Origin: Sphaerosporella brunnea
Lineage: Eukaryota; Ascomycota; Pezizomycetes; Pezizales; Pyronemataceae
DNA length: 64,000 nucleotides
Assembly: GCA_008704415.1 (NCBI GenBank)
Contig: VXIS01000066.1
Span: 106,578-170,577, forward strand
Direction: 5' to 3'
Under the pieces are notes generated by a model. The model was not told the DNA's origin and ran no database searches. It saw only the letters and a list, made by a program, of their open reading frames with translations. Position 1 is the first letter of the stretch, and each line of letters opens with the position of its first letter. A program made the translations under genes and the position numbers. This document shows, in pieces, positions 21,260 to 33,818 of this stretch.

Positions 21260-24200
21260 CTGCATAATGATTCTCGCCGCCCCCACCACAGGAGCTGCTG
21301 GGTGTACAAAAGGCGTAATACACACACCCTTACCCCACTCTTGTTCGGCGTCAGCGATCTGTTCCAATTGGACGGGTTAAGTATCAGCGGACATGTGAGC
21401 AACGTATGTAAAGGTTGAGAAGAGAGCAAAGATCAGCAGGGCATACTTTTGCATTCGGGTAAACCTTTCTGTTGGATGCCTACCATCATGCCTATCAGTG
21501 GGATCCTCAGCCAATAAACAAGCCGTCGCCATAACATGCGACAAGCTGAACGAGCCGATCTTGCCACCGTCAACGGGGCGTGCTTCAACGAGCAGGTCGC
21601 GGTGGTGGTGGAAAACCCGATCCAAGCTGCGTACGTAATTGCGACTTACCTACCTAGGTGGTTATCCACTCAGGTTTAGACGCGACGACGTCGCTTGCTT
21701 TGTGGATGTAGATAGTTGCACGATGTAGAGCACATAGGATACAAAGAAGGCAAAAGGACCGAATGCTTCATCGGTTATTTTGAACAAAAACCCATCTACT
21801 GTGTCAAATATCCAAAAACCAACCAGGTATGTGTATGTTGGACGGTAGATAGTGCACACGCGGGGGGCTTCTACCGCTTCTAGCGGCCGAACCACGTTGT
21901 GACTTTGTGTGTGGGGGAGGGTTACATACAAGCTTCCGTGAGGCAGGCGTCATTACTTTTCGGATTCAGAAGGAGCCTATTAGAGTAGCCCGATGCGAAG
22001 AAGATCGACCTCGCACATGCTGCATGGTGCATGTATCCTGCTTGAACATACGATCTTTACATATGCAGGGCCAACCGTAGACACGAATATCAGGGGGTCG
22101 GTCACGCGGAAATTCCTGAAGCATCGATGAGTGATGTTACATGAATATCCATGACATGACCTGACTTGATCAAAAAGGAATAAAATATCCATAATATCCT
22201 CCCAAAGCAGCCACATACGCGCCCGGCTGAAACCACCAATCGCAAAGCCGGCCAGTCATTGCCACGAAAGGATCTACCGCGTATGTGCATGTATGTATGT
22301 TATGTAAAGTACGCGGATGCAGGCAAACCCGTATCATAGTTCGTCCCGTGCTTAATACGCCCTCATAATGGTTACATACATGTGTGGGCTTCTGGAATGT
22401 GCGGATACCTGAGTAAAATTTAAAATTGCATCGGTGACCAGCTGGCCAGTGCAGAAAAATATGTTCATTCCAGCCACTTACGGAAAACGAGGCTGTACAG
22501 GTTTCGTTTAGGTACTTCAGGGAAAAGGTGGACGAGTAAGTTGAACCTCTCGCAAAGCTATCAAGGTGGCATGGAACAAAGGAACCTTTCGGGGTTGTGT
22601 AGCTTATTCGGAGACCACAGGCTCGAAATCGAGAGAGAGAGAAAGACCCACGAACATCGTGCGGGAATCCCGAGCTGGATGCAATGGTATCGGAGACTTG
22701 TTGCATGGAAAGTGTTTGTGCACCCGATGAGCTTTGGGTCCTCGAACCAAAGCAAGGCGTGAGGCTCCATCTTCAGTATTCCCAATTTGGTAATATTTTA
22801 TTTCCAATAATCAACGCATTGGATAAACGTATTTGCTTTGCACTCTTTTCTTCGCGGGTTGTTGAGACGGATCCCTTTCAGCAGGTGATGAAGAGCCGTA
22901 GGGATAATGTGAAGCACGTGGGACTGTGCCAGCTATGTTGTAAATCGTGCCCAAGCGTCGCCCCTTGTAATTCCATTCAACAGTTTTTGCTCATGAAGGC
23001 CTCCTCGTTCGAATTGCTATGAACCTGCCAAAGCCGAGAGAGCGGTCAGAGAAATCGTAGGAACCCGCCATTCGGTGTAGCATCTAGGATCCTCAATTTT
23101 CGGGGCACTATGTAAACCGGATACGACATGCCGGCCTACGGGTGCTTCAAGGGATGAGTGCAGCACGAGAGGATCCCCCGGCTTTCATGGAAGTTTTCCG
23201 ACACACGGCAAGTCCTGCACCAAAAAGAAACCAGCTGACAAACCGTCTTGGCAGGGTGATGACGTCGACTGTGCTGTTGTCGCTTGCTAGAGATCATCCG
23301 TCGAGCCGTTCGGACTGAAGGCGCTTTCGCTACCCTGAAACTAGGGACACCACACACGAACGCCGATAGAACGCTTGCCTCTTTCTGTACATTTTCCCGT
23401 CTCTAGATCTCGGAGCTTGCAAAACTTGTTAACCGGCTCTATGCATGAGTGCTTCAAGCGCGTTCTGGGGTTTCAACGTGGTTGACGGACTCGGCGCCAG
23501 ATAAATTTTAGGACGGATGTGGATCATCTCTCTCCGCATATCTCTCCGCATATCTCTCCGTAGCTTCGGAGCATGATATCGAGTGACGTCTCATGTTTGA
23601 TTTGCCCACATCGGTCCGGTAGATCGAAGCCTCGAAGAGGCCCAAGTATCGTGAGCAGCCAACAGACAAATTTTCCCCCATAGCTCCAATCGCACGCAGA
23701 GGATATAATAGAGCCGATCCTTCGAGGTACGACTCGGGGCGTAGCTATGGCACGCACTTCTGTAATTCCACTGAAATTCTGTCACAAGGTCAGCTGAAGC
23801 GGCACAGATGCATATTCACCTGTTCAATGCGTACGTCAGTGCGTGTAAATAAATTATTGCGACAAGGTAGAGAGCGGAAACCCGAAATCTTTGCCGGAGG
23901 CATGGTTGATCACCGTCCAGGAATTGCTGCAGATTGTGGTGATATCGGCATAGAACCTACATACTCTGGCTGCTAAGAAGACGGTTCCTTGTTTTCTGCA
24001 CAGCCTTCCAGAACATCGAAGCTCTAGAGTACAGGGTCTTTGGCTTCACCTAATAATTTATCATGCAGTTAGCGGAGGATGGTGACGTCCACATTTCGAA
24101 GCCACATGCACAAGAGCGGCAATCCAAACAATCCAAAGCGTTGACGATGCGAAGCTCATCTATTGATAGCTCGTGAGTGCAGAATCAGCTTTTTTCCTTC

Positions 24201-27200
24201 TCTGATGGAAGGTGTCGGTGTTGAATGTGGATCAGTAATTCCGTTTCGGATTCGCTTGGATCGTCGGCCCGTATTCCGAAGTGGTAGGACCTACCCACGG
24301 CCCGAGTCCACGTAATCCGGTGGGTAGGCGGAGCACAAGTAAAAGTGGCTCTTCATCCGTCAGATGGATATAAACAGGCAGGCCAGGAAGGAGGTGCGTC
24401 CACCAACCAGAGTACGCGACTTGAAAGATGGTAACAAAAGCTTCAAGCGTTCTGTGTGGCCCATATCTAGGGAACCGCCTCCTCCTCTGCTACGACACTT
24501 TCACAGATGCCGCATCCGCACTTCACACTTGTGGGTCTCTTCGCTGTGAGCTTTCACTGTACCTGCCATATTCCGGTATGATCTGCCTGATCAGGTTGGG
24601 GTATTTACCTCGTGTACGTGTCGATTGGTGCCTGAAAGTCCGACAGAGCCAAGAAATAGTGATAACGACTACCTACCTGACCTCCATTTAGATTCATTCT
24701 CCATCGGCCGAGCTCTTGGAGGAGGCTGATGGATCGTTGGCACACAAGGTACGAAGCGAGGCGGCTAAATAGTGGGAAAATGATTGCATTGTGGATCAGT
24801 TGTACGGGTTTAAATACTGTTGGATTGGATTGGTGAAACGCGGTTGCTGCATCTGGCTGTTAACAACGCGGATGCATCTCGAAGGGGAGCGATTTGACGG
24901 CAGTGTCATGTAGGTAGCAAACAATTTGGGTAATGTGTTGTGACTTCGACCCGGATCAGTGTCAGAGAGCCATAGACCGTGTCTCGGAGAAAACGTAAGC
25001 GACTGAGTTTGTTGATTATGCAGCTAGATCGATTTTCGCTGGGAAAGGGCCGCTGTACGGCTTACCGATCTTGGTTTGGGTCTCAGGGGCTTCCAGGAGC
25101 CGTACGGTAAGGGACTCGGGACCACACCACTGCTGTTCTCCTCTTATGTATCCACTCTCCCCACCAAGCATGTGCTCCTGACGCCCCTCTATGTATGTCC
25201 GTTGCGCATGCTCATCGTTGATGTGCGGTAAGCAATTTAACCTTTGAATGTCGGAGGATAATTGTTGTTCCGCCTCGTACCTCGGAGGTCGTTTTTCGGG
25301 CCTTTACGGTCATCAGTTTGGGCGGGAATGGAACGGCTGTTTTCCCGACAGCAGCACGATTCATCGCATGGTTTGTCACTCGGCCAGCTACGTTGCACGA
25401 TTGTGACCCAAAGTTGGTATATGTTGCCGAATGTGGATCTGATAATTTGTTTGAGAGCAGGGAGTTCCATGAATTCCCGAACTGCGTGGTTATTCCCTGC
25501 CCACAGAGGTTGCACCATCATGCGTACGTCCCGCAACGGAGATGATTAGATTTACATGGGATCAAATTGGTGAAGGGATGAAGGGATTAGCGCACGTTCA
25601 TCAGAGCCGTCGCCGTTATCTTTTTTTTTTTTTTTTTGTTTTTTTTTTTTCGTTCCAGGAAACGAAGATCGGCCAGTCGGCAACCGGCGTTCAAGGTACA
25701 TACAGCACCTCTCAGGACTCCGGGAACGGCGTCGATAACTGCCGTTGAATATCCAGCGTGCGTTTCGCTTGATATGTATCATCCGGGCTGGGGGGCGGTG
25801 TACCTCGGTATGTAACTAAGCCTGGTGGGCCATCCCGGCCAGGGAACATAGGTCTGCCATTTCTAGTATCTAGACTCTCGAGTAATATGTCGATCCTTCG
25901 AATTCGAATACCCATGTCTGCTGGAGCGGCATGGCCACGCGAGAGAAACAGAAGGGAGCGATTCGTCGCCCCTTCACAGTCGGGACCAGCAGTGATATTC
26001 CCGAATCGCCGGCGTCACCACTGCATTACGCAAGGAGAGCAATGCGCAGAAACGCCTGGGTTTACCCTTACGAGCGGGCCTGGCAACGTGCAATGTGACG
26101 CGACGGGATATTGGCGATGGGCGCAGGGCGTCCGGCAAAATGATTGGGTGGGATTGAGTGGGGAGATATCGATCTGCGTGTGTGAGCCAACCAGGATCGC
26201 CAGAACGGCAGCCCTGTCGCTGTGGACAAGGTCACTTGATCGACTTCTGGAAAAGCAAGAGAAGAAAAGGCGCGCAGCCAGTCAGCAGGCACCGCATGTA
26301 CACAGACACCTGGCCCTCCCGGCGCGGGTCTGAGACTGATCGCTCATCGCCGGGCGCGGGAAAGGGGATCCAGTCGGTGTGAAGAAGTACTAGTCGAGTA
26401 AATATCTATTGGTAAAGAAAAACAGAAAACAAAAAAAAACAAAAAACAAAAAAACAAACAAAATGCTAACATCACATCACATTCCCACGTCCAGCGCTGC
26501 GGATCAGGGCCATACTCTACAAAAGAAACAAAAAACACGAGTACCACAGGGTTGTTGGGTCGTACGTTGTTATTGTTGTGTTGTTGCTGTTGTTGTTTTC
26601 GGCTCCTCTCAAGCGTTCGTCCCGGCGGAGTTCTCCTTGAGAAAATGATCTGCGCGGATGTTTTAGCCCCTCCCAAATCTTACAGCAGCCACCTTGCCCA
26701 TCAATCACATCAACCGCAACACGATGGGCAAATCACGGTCGCCATGCCGCTTTTAGCCCTACTAGCGTTTCAGAATCTGAACGCCGCTTCGAAAGTTTTG
26801 CTTCTTTCTTCCACCACTTTGACCCATGGACCTTTCTTCGGCCCCTGCTCATCACCCACCATCATGGTTCGTTTCGTCCCCCCCCGCCGAGCAACCCACC
26901 GATGCACCCACCACCACCACCACCACCACGAACAAGTGCGAACCGAGGCCGCACCTGACGAATCGATTGCTGCTCTCCTCTCTTTGGCACCGATCTTTTT
27001 TCGTGTTTGTTGGTGGGAAGAACTGACCCACGTCTCCTCACTCTTGTGAACTGCTTCTTTTGCTTGTTTGGCCCGACGATGATGACGAGGCTGTGATGTG
27101 ATACCACAGTTCGAGCTGCCATCTGCTGGCTAGACCGCTGAGCATGCTAGCAAGGTATGTACCTAAGTACTTAAGTAGTATGTACCTCCTCCCGACCTGC

Positions 27201-29046
27201 CATCAGCCAGTGCCCAACGGGGAAGGAATCTTTGTTGGAGATACGTACCATATCTGGAACAAAAAAAACCCTGGCCAAAACAGAATTGTCTTTTTTCTTT
27301 CCTTTCTTGAAAGCTTCTGGAGGCACAAGGTACAAGTCCTCGTCCGCCCTCTTCCTTTTTGTCGTCCCTTGATCTTCGGAAAACTTCCGGGTGGGGCCCT
27401 GTGCGTGCGCTAGGTAGTTGGCTAGGTACATGCTGCGGTCAACGGTCAACGGTGTCCGAGGAAGGAATTCTTATTTTCCACATGGCAGTTTCGCCTGTGC
27501 AGGATGCCGATACAGACGCAAGGAGAAATAAAAGGCAACTATGTGTACATCGATACAAACAACAGATATATATATATGCGCAGTTGCGCAGCTGCCGAGA
27601 AGATGCTTCGCTTGGCTGCAGAAACATCATGGACAAACGCGAACTTGAAGCACATGGCTGACCCTTTTTTTTTTTTTTTTTTTTTTTTTTCCCCACGCAC
27701 TCAGCTGTCGCTCTGGCATCTCACCTGCTCCGGGACGATCTTTGCGACTCGCAAATCAGAAATCTTTTACGGCTCGAGTTGCGACTTTCAGTTATGTGCT
27801 ACCAGTAGCTGGATGTGCATCGTGAGGTAGTTTTGCACTACTCTAGGTACATGGCAGGTCACTTTTATTTGCCGGGTGTACGCATATCTCAGTGTGGCTG
27901 TCGGGGACTTTGGCGCGATCGTCCAGGCCCTTTCGATTTTGTGGATCACGTCCCATCTTTGGAGCAGAGTAAGTAGATTGTGGGATCATGATTGCGATGA
28001 TAATTCTGTGAATATCATACAGCATTCAACACTTGTTTCTCGATTTAAGGTATTCTCCATCCCTAAAAGCTGAAATCAAACCATCAATTCCGAGTCAAGC
28101 CTCGTGAAGTTCACCAGTGAGACAGCCTTCCGAAGCACCCCCCTGTGATGCCCACACCCGCCTCCCTTCTCTTCTCCACGCTGCGGAGATCTCGTCCATC
28201 CTGGCAGCCTACGTACTCTACGTGACTGTTGCTTTCTTTCCATGTGTGCCGTCGAGTGCCTGCACGCATAGTGGCCGCAGAAGCGTTTCCGAGGGCGGTT
28301 CTCCGTTCTGTGCAATGCTTCCTTAAAACCAACAAAGCAATAGCCACAAATAATTGCGGGCGTCACGTCATGATATCGCTGACATCTCCCGTTAAATTCC
28401 CCCCAGTAAGATTCATATTAGGGTTCTAGTGCTCTGCGCAACTACACACGTCCTTGCGTATCGCTCCCTCCCCCCCCGTTCCCACCACCAACATACCCCC
28501 CACCCCTCACCCTGCAAATCATCAGTTGCGCATCAATCCGGACGTCAGTTCTATCAACCCCAGCAAGAGTAGTTGATTTCTCCCTGTCAATCTTTTGCCC
28601 CAAGTGTAGCCCCAGACAACCAGGGTAGTCGCTTCCACACTTTCCTTTGCGAATACATATCCGCGTTAGCTTGAACGGTTGCCCCCGTCACTCTCACTTG
28701 TTCGCAGGTACGACCGACTTACTACTTGCCTACCTTACTACTGCTACCAACTATCCACTCGCATCCCGAGCAAGATACCCATCCTCACCCGTTGCCCGGA
28801 TTTCCTCTCTGCCCCTGTCACAAGGTCCTCCAATAAATACCCCCACGACGCCCTCGTTGCTTGTTCTCTCCGCTTGCATAAATATTTTCATTCTAGTCAC
28901 TTGGGTTAGAGGCGCTGTCTTGGGCGGACCCTTAAACCGGCAACTTTCAACCTTAAGTGAGCCCATCCCGCCATCCCGCAAGACCGAGAATCTTTCATCT
29001 CATCTTCCCGACAACCACCCTTCAACACTCGAACACAGCAAACAAC

Positions 29047-29896
29047 ATGAACCTCCCAAGCATCGTTCACCACTCGTCGTCTGCCGCCCATGGACACGGT
29101 CACTATGGAGGCGGACATCGTCAGGCTCACCAGTACACGACACAACCGCACGCCTATGCGTCACGACCGCCCGCGCCGCCGCCTTCGCCGCCAGTCGAGG
29201 ACAACGCAAAATGCTCACTGCCCTCTATTTCAACGCTGCTGGTATATGCGGATGGCGCGCAACCCCACTCAAATGGTGAGCTTTCAGTGCAGCGCCTGCT
29301 TCGTCTTTAAACGAAATAAAGCTAATGGCGATGCAGGTACGGACAGGCAGCAAAGCCAACCTCCCCGAGTGAATCTCCCGCCAACGCCCCCTATGAATCC
29401 AGATTCTATTTTCGAAGGCGGAAATTCCCCAACGTTAGCGTCGACGCCACCATCAAATTATTACTACTCAGCACCTGTCCATGGCGCCCAGAGCCACCGA
29501 AATTCGTACCCTCCTGCCCACCAAAAGTCCGTCTACCCTTCGCCGACAGAAAGCTCGTACTCCGCACAACATGGCTACTATTCGCCTCAGCCCTCCGACT
29601 CATACAATAAGCAGCCCCAGCTTATGGTCCCCGTGTCAGTGGCGCCACCATCGAGCGCGAACCCATGGCATCACCACCACCATCAATCACCAGCGTCCCA
29701 TGCCGCGTTTCCGCAATCGCAAGACCGCTACATCTGCCCGACCTGCAACAAAGCATTTTCAAGACCGAGCAGTTTACGAATCCACAGCCACAGCCATACG
29801 GGCGAAAAGCCTTTCAAATGTCCTCACCATGGCTGCGGCAAGGCTTTCAGTGTGCGGAGCAACATGAAACGACATGAGAGGGGCTGCCACCAGTAA
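29047..29896 (+). CDS. Two-finger C2H2 transcription factor
   Basis: Exons 29047-29275 and 29337-29896 encode 262 residues. The 61-bp intron has a GTGAGC donor and a GCTAATG branch-like site, and joins HSN-G-TDRQ. The N-terminus is His/Gly/Tyr-rich with a KCSLPSISTLL motif of the kind seen near the start of several fungal C2H2 regulators. The middle is Pro/Ser/Tyr-rich (LPPTPPMNPDSIF). The end carries two adjacent fingers: CPTCNKAFSRPSSLRIHSHS-H, linker TGEKPFK, and CPHHGCGKAFSVRSNMKRHE with a final H. Nuclear DNA binding is expected. Paired C-terminal fingers and a very long upstream region are typical of developmental or stress regulators. I do not assign a named orthologue. A T-rich tract follows the stop. 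Confidence 0.88.
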
Positions 29897-32800
29897 TTCG
29901 GAAATTTCCACACGGCGGACCGATTTTTTAAAAAAAAACAAAAACCGTATTATAGACTTAATGGGTGTTTTACAGCTATGGGGGCCGGTGTTATTCCCTT
30001 TTCCTGTGAAAACTACCTTTTTCCTAGTTATTTTAACTCACTGGTTGTATACCCGGTTTCTATATCTGTATGCACCTGATTTCTCTCTTTTTTTCCTTAG
30101 GCGCACAGGTTTTTTTTTTCTTTCTTTTTTCTTTTTGGTCTTTCATAATATGTCATTATTTCCTACGGGTCTTTTCTTTTTTTTTTTTTTTTTTTTTTTG
30201 TTTACGGGGTTTTCATCATGCACCATTTGCATTGCAGATCAAAGGCGCTGAACGGTCATGTTTTGGGCTTGTATATTATTGCAAGTACGTTACTATTAGA
30301 GGTCGGCTGAGATGACCAGTCCGCTTTATGGATGTATCATAGACGGTTCCTGATTTTTCCATAGTGCCTTCCATACGTTATTTGAAATTGGGAAATCGTC
30401 ACATGTATCGAGAGGATCCAATCGAAAGGAGTATGTCTGGATGTGTAAGTATTGTGACGCAGTTAGAATTGAAAGGGCTCATGGTCATGGATGGGAACCC
30501 GCCCCATGGAAATCTGAGTATGTACGGGAAATCATCCAGCCCAAGTTCCGATAGACCTAAATCGACAACTACCATTGATCAGTTATCTTTAGAGACATTA
30601 ATATTATTATTGATTGCATGGAGTGGTGGTGGCTATCATTTTCATGCCTGGCCTGACCGTGACCGGGTATGTGGTGGTGGTACGAACGGAATCGAACTTT
30701 TGTTGGTTTTCGCTCATCGTCATCATCATAGTGCAGCTGTCTTGCTTGGTACATACGAAACACATGCCTTCCTCTCCCACGCGGTGCTTGCTGTGCTGCG
30801 CTGCGCTGCGGGGGAATGCAAGCCAATCGGTTTCCCGTTCCTAGTAGATGGGATTCCACAGAGAGGTCCTCAACCCTTACATACATACATATCTCATATG
30901 TACTTCACATTTGCGCAGCGCGCGCGCGCACGCGCGGGCGCGTTGCCTTGCATGGTAGATTTTGAACGAGGCCTGGTTCAACTTCCGTATCCGGCTTTTT
31001 TTTTTGTTTTTAATTCTTTTCCTTCGTTCCGCTTGGAGAAGGTTACCCCCGTGGTTTTTGGGGTGCTGGTGGTGATGGTGGTTGTGTAATATACTGGTTC
31101 GCGAATTTATCCGTAGGTATCTAGAGTAGAGTAGAGTACAGCTTGGTATCACCCCCCCGCGTTCCCACGGAATCCCACCCATGGGCGATCGGTCAGTTGA
31201 TGAGGATGCGGCGGCCGGTCCGGTGTGTCGGAAACGAAGGAGCGGCGTGGCGGGCGGGCGGGTTCACGTGTGAAGTCGAAGACATATGAAAGCGAATTTT
31301 ATTTTTTATTTTTATTTTATTTTATTTTCCCACGCGAGCGCGCGCGCGCGCGATGGCGGGCAGAGAAGACGGAGAGAAACAAGAAGGCGACGTGCAGCTG
31401 TAGCACTTGTAAGCGAAGAAGGGTGAGGAAAGAAGCACTTCCGACGTGCGTGTGGGCGGGAAGGGAGCACGCGCACGTGGTAGTTTAATTGTTGTGATGC
31501 GAGGGGCAGCAATGATGCCAGTTCCCGAAAGAACGAGCGGGGAGATCGCCCGGCGGCGTCCCCCCTCTACTCCTCCTCCTCCCCCCCTCCTCCTCTTCCT
31601 CCTCCTCATCCTTCCTCCCACGTTGGTAATTCTGCGTCATGGCTACTTGCTACCACCATCATTCGTAACTCGCTTCCTCAGCATCGTGCGTATGTTTTGG
31701 TGTTCCTATTGTGTAACGGAACATATATTTTTTATGTGACGGTCGAGACGAATGGATATCGGTGGGCAGGCGCTTGGGTATGCAATACGTACGGCATGGC
31801 GACGTCTTCCGAGATTTTGCTTGGTAACATCAACGTGCATCCGCATATGTAGTTACCTACTGCTTCGGCGAGAACAAGTATGGTTCCGGACTTGACGAAG
31901 GCTTCCACAGGGTTTACTCGTTGTATGCATCGTGGTACGAACAACTATGCCAGTGCGGGTTAATCCACATCAAGATCTGCTGCGACACTAAAAACGCTCA
32001 GCTCTTGATGCAGGAGTGGGGGAAGGGTCGAAAGCTGCCTGCATAGTAGGTACCTAGACAAAGCGATAGTTATGTTCGTATGTGGCTTGCCTGTGTGTAA
32101 TTTCTGTTGGGGAAACCTTCAACCGCGTGAGCTCGAGCAGCGTTTTTGCTTTTTCGTTTCTTCTGACACGGCGGCGCGGCGCCTCCGGCTTTTTCAATCA
32201 GGATCATCCAGGCGTCGATGATGTGCGCGCGGGGAAGCGGCAGCTATTTGCTGATCTTTCTCGGCGTTCAACCTATCAGGGGGCTGGATCCCACTTTGGG
32301 CCAGTTTATCGTAAGCTGGAGACGCCTCAGCTCCATCGATCCCATTTCACGCACGCACACATCACCGAGTTGCCAGAGATTACCGGTAAGTTGGCCATGG
32401 ATCACCACCGCCATCTAAGCGACTGTGGAACTCATGGCGTGTAACTAAGTAAGCGGGGTGGTGGTGGTGTGGTGGGGGCTTCGAGATCAACGTCCATACG
32501 AGTAGAATACATGCGAGTAGAGTACTTCCCGTATACATAGGCACTCCAAGTACGGGTTACAGTTTGATTCAAAACAGGGAACCGCGTCGGAGATAGTGTT
32601 GGCGAGTGCTGGGCAGTGAAGCGTCAATAAAAGTGCCGGACCCTCTGCTGCAGCCCACTGCACTAAAGCACTCTTGTATGTGCTCTAGTACTCTATGTAT
32701 GTGGCCGGGCCGCAAATGGTATGCTGTTCGTCGTCGCCAGCTTTGTAGGAGTTGTGGCGCAAAGGCTGGAATGCGGTGCAGTCGGGGGACCCCTGTGCAA

Positions 32801-33785
32801 GGCATGCTCGTGGTAGCCATTACGTTTGTGATGTGATGTGATGGTGTGAGTTTGGAGAAGACTGCTTCCTCTCAAAGAACATTCTCCCTGTGGGATCGTG
32901 ATCTTGTGGCCAAAGTGCTGGATGCTGGAGGAGATGGAATTCGCTCTCATCCTTACGAGACGGAGCCATCACCATGTTTCATTGACGCACAGTCGTGGCG
33001 TGGAGATGTGTCTGGTAAATCTGCAACCGGGTCGATCTCCTCCCGAGCCCCTCTTCTCCTCCTCTACCCTCCGTCTTCCCCCCTGATCCCCCTCGATTGA
33101 GATATTCCGCCGGTACATAGAGTACATAGAGTACATACCTACCTCGTCATCATCTGACGATGTGCTGCTTCCCGTGGGGTCCGACCAAGTACCTTGCAGG
33201 AAACCCCACCACCAACAACCAACACCATCACCGGCCTCACGCCGATATTTCCCGACGGATCTGGAAAACACCACAGAGCGGATACCGGTGGATCAAAAGG
33301 GCTTCTATTGGAGGGCATTACAGTCCGTCTTTGTTGCCACTGAATCTTGTCGTGTACATACATGCATACACACCTACATAGCTTCGGCTCTCCCGCGTGT
33401 CTTGCTTCAACGTGCTTCAATGGGAAATAACGTCGATCAACCCCGCTAGACGCCTGGAACCGTGACTCGACTCCGCCGCTCGAGCTCAAGTAGAGTACCA
33501 TCGGCACAGGTACCCGCCGGCAGCTGCACGGGGAAGGACACTAACAAACAAAGCCGCGCAGCCACAGACTATGTACATCTACCTAGGAACGTATAAGCAT
33601 TGATGAAACGGCGCGGGTGTACATTACCTATTAGGGTAAATTCTGGTTGAGTTCAATATTGGGCTTGAGCGGTCGAATTGGAGTAGATGCACTTCGGGAC
33701 GATGATGTCTCACCAGGATACTTGATTCGCAATGATCACCGGCGGACGTTTTTTTTTATGGTGCAAAGAGCATTTGTTGGGACCA

Positions 33786-33818
<33 letters not shown>

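Larger units (their letters stand above)
18023..29046. other. About 11 kb gene-poor region upstream of the C2H2 gene
   Basis: I read both strands and found no convincing gene. Open frames are short, scattered and without motifs. Notable contents: a tandem duplication of cacgacgggatttgtct at about 18785-18822; the hairpin at 18546; a TG microsatellite at 21227-21258; a tandem tctctccgcata unit near 23525-23560; poly-T blocks at 25620-25650 and 27665-27690; and many TACCTAGGTA-type words (about 18185, 20524, 21650, 27411, 27843). Base composition is mixed, not the AT-rich pattern of strong RIP. Long regulatory regions or non-coding transcripts upstream of the transcription factor are possible (inference). 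Confidence 0.55.

Noticed and set aside
22170..22706. 178-codon minus frame in the gene-poor region
   Set aside because: No recognisable domain and irregular composition; single chance open frame within 11 kb.
25887..26333. 148-codon + frame
   Set aside because: No family resemblance, no supporting splice or promoter context.
29047..29896. Assignment of the C2H2 gene to a named regulator such as csp-1, flbC or azf1
   Set aside because: Finger sequences and the LPSI motif are shared by several fungal families; I cannot separate them without alignment.
30364..31089. 241-codon + frame right of the C2H2 gene
   Set aside because: Runs through GC-alternating and T-rich repeats and lacks domain motifs.
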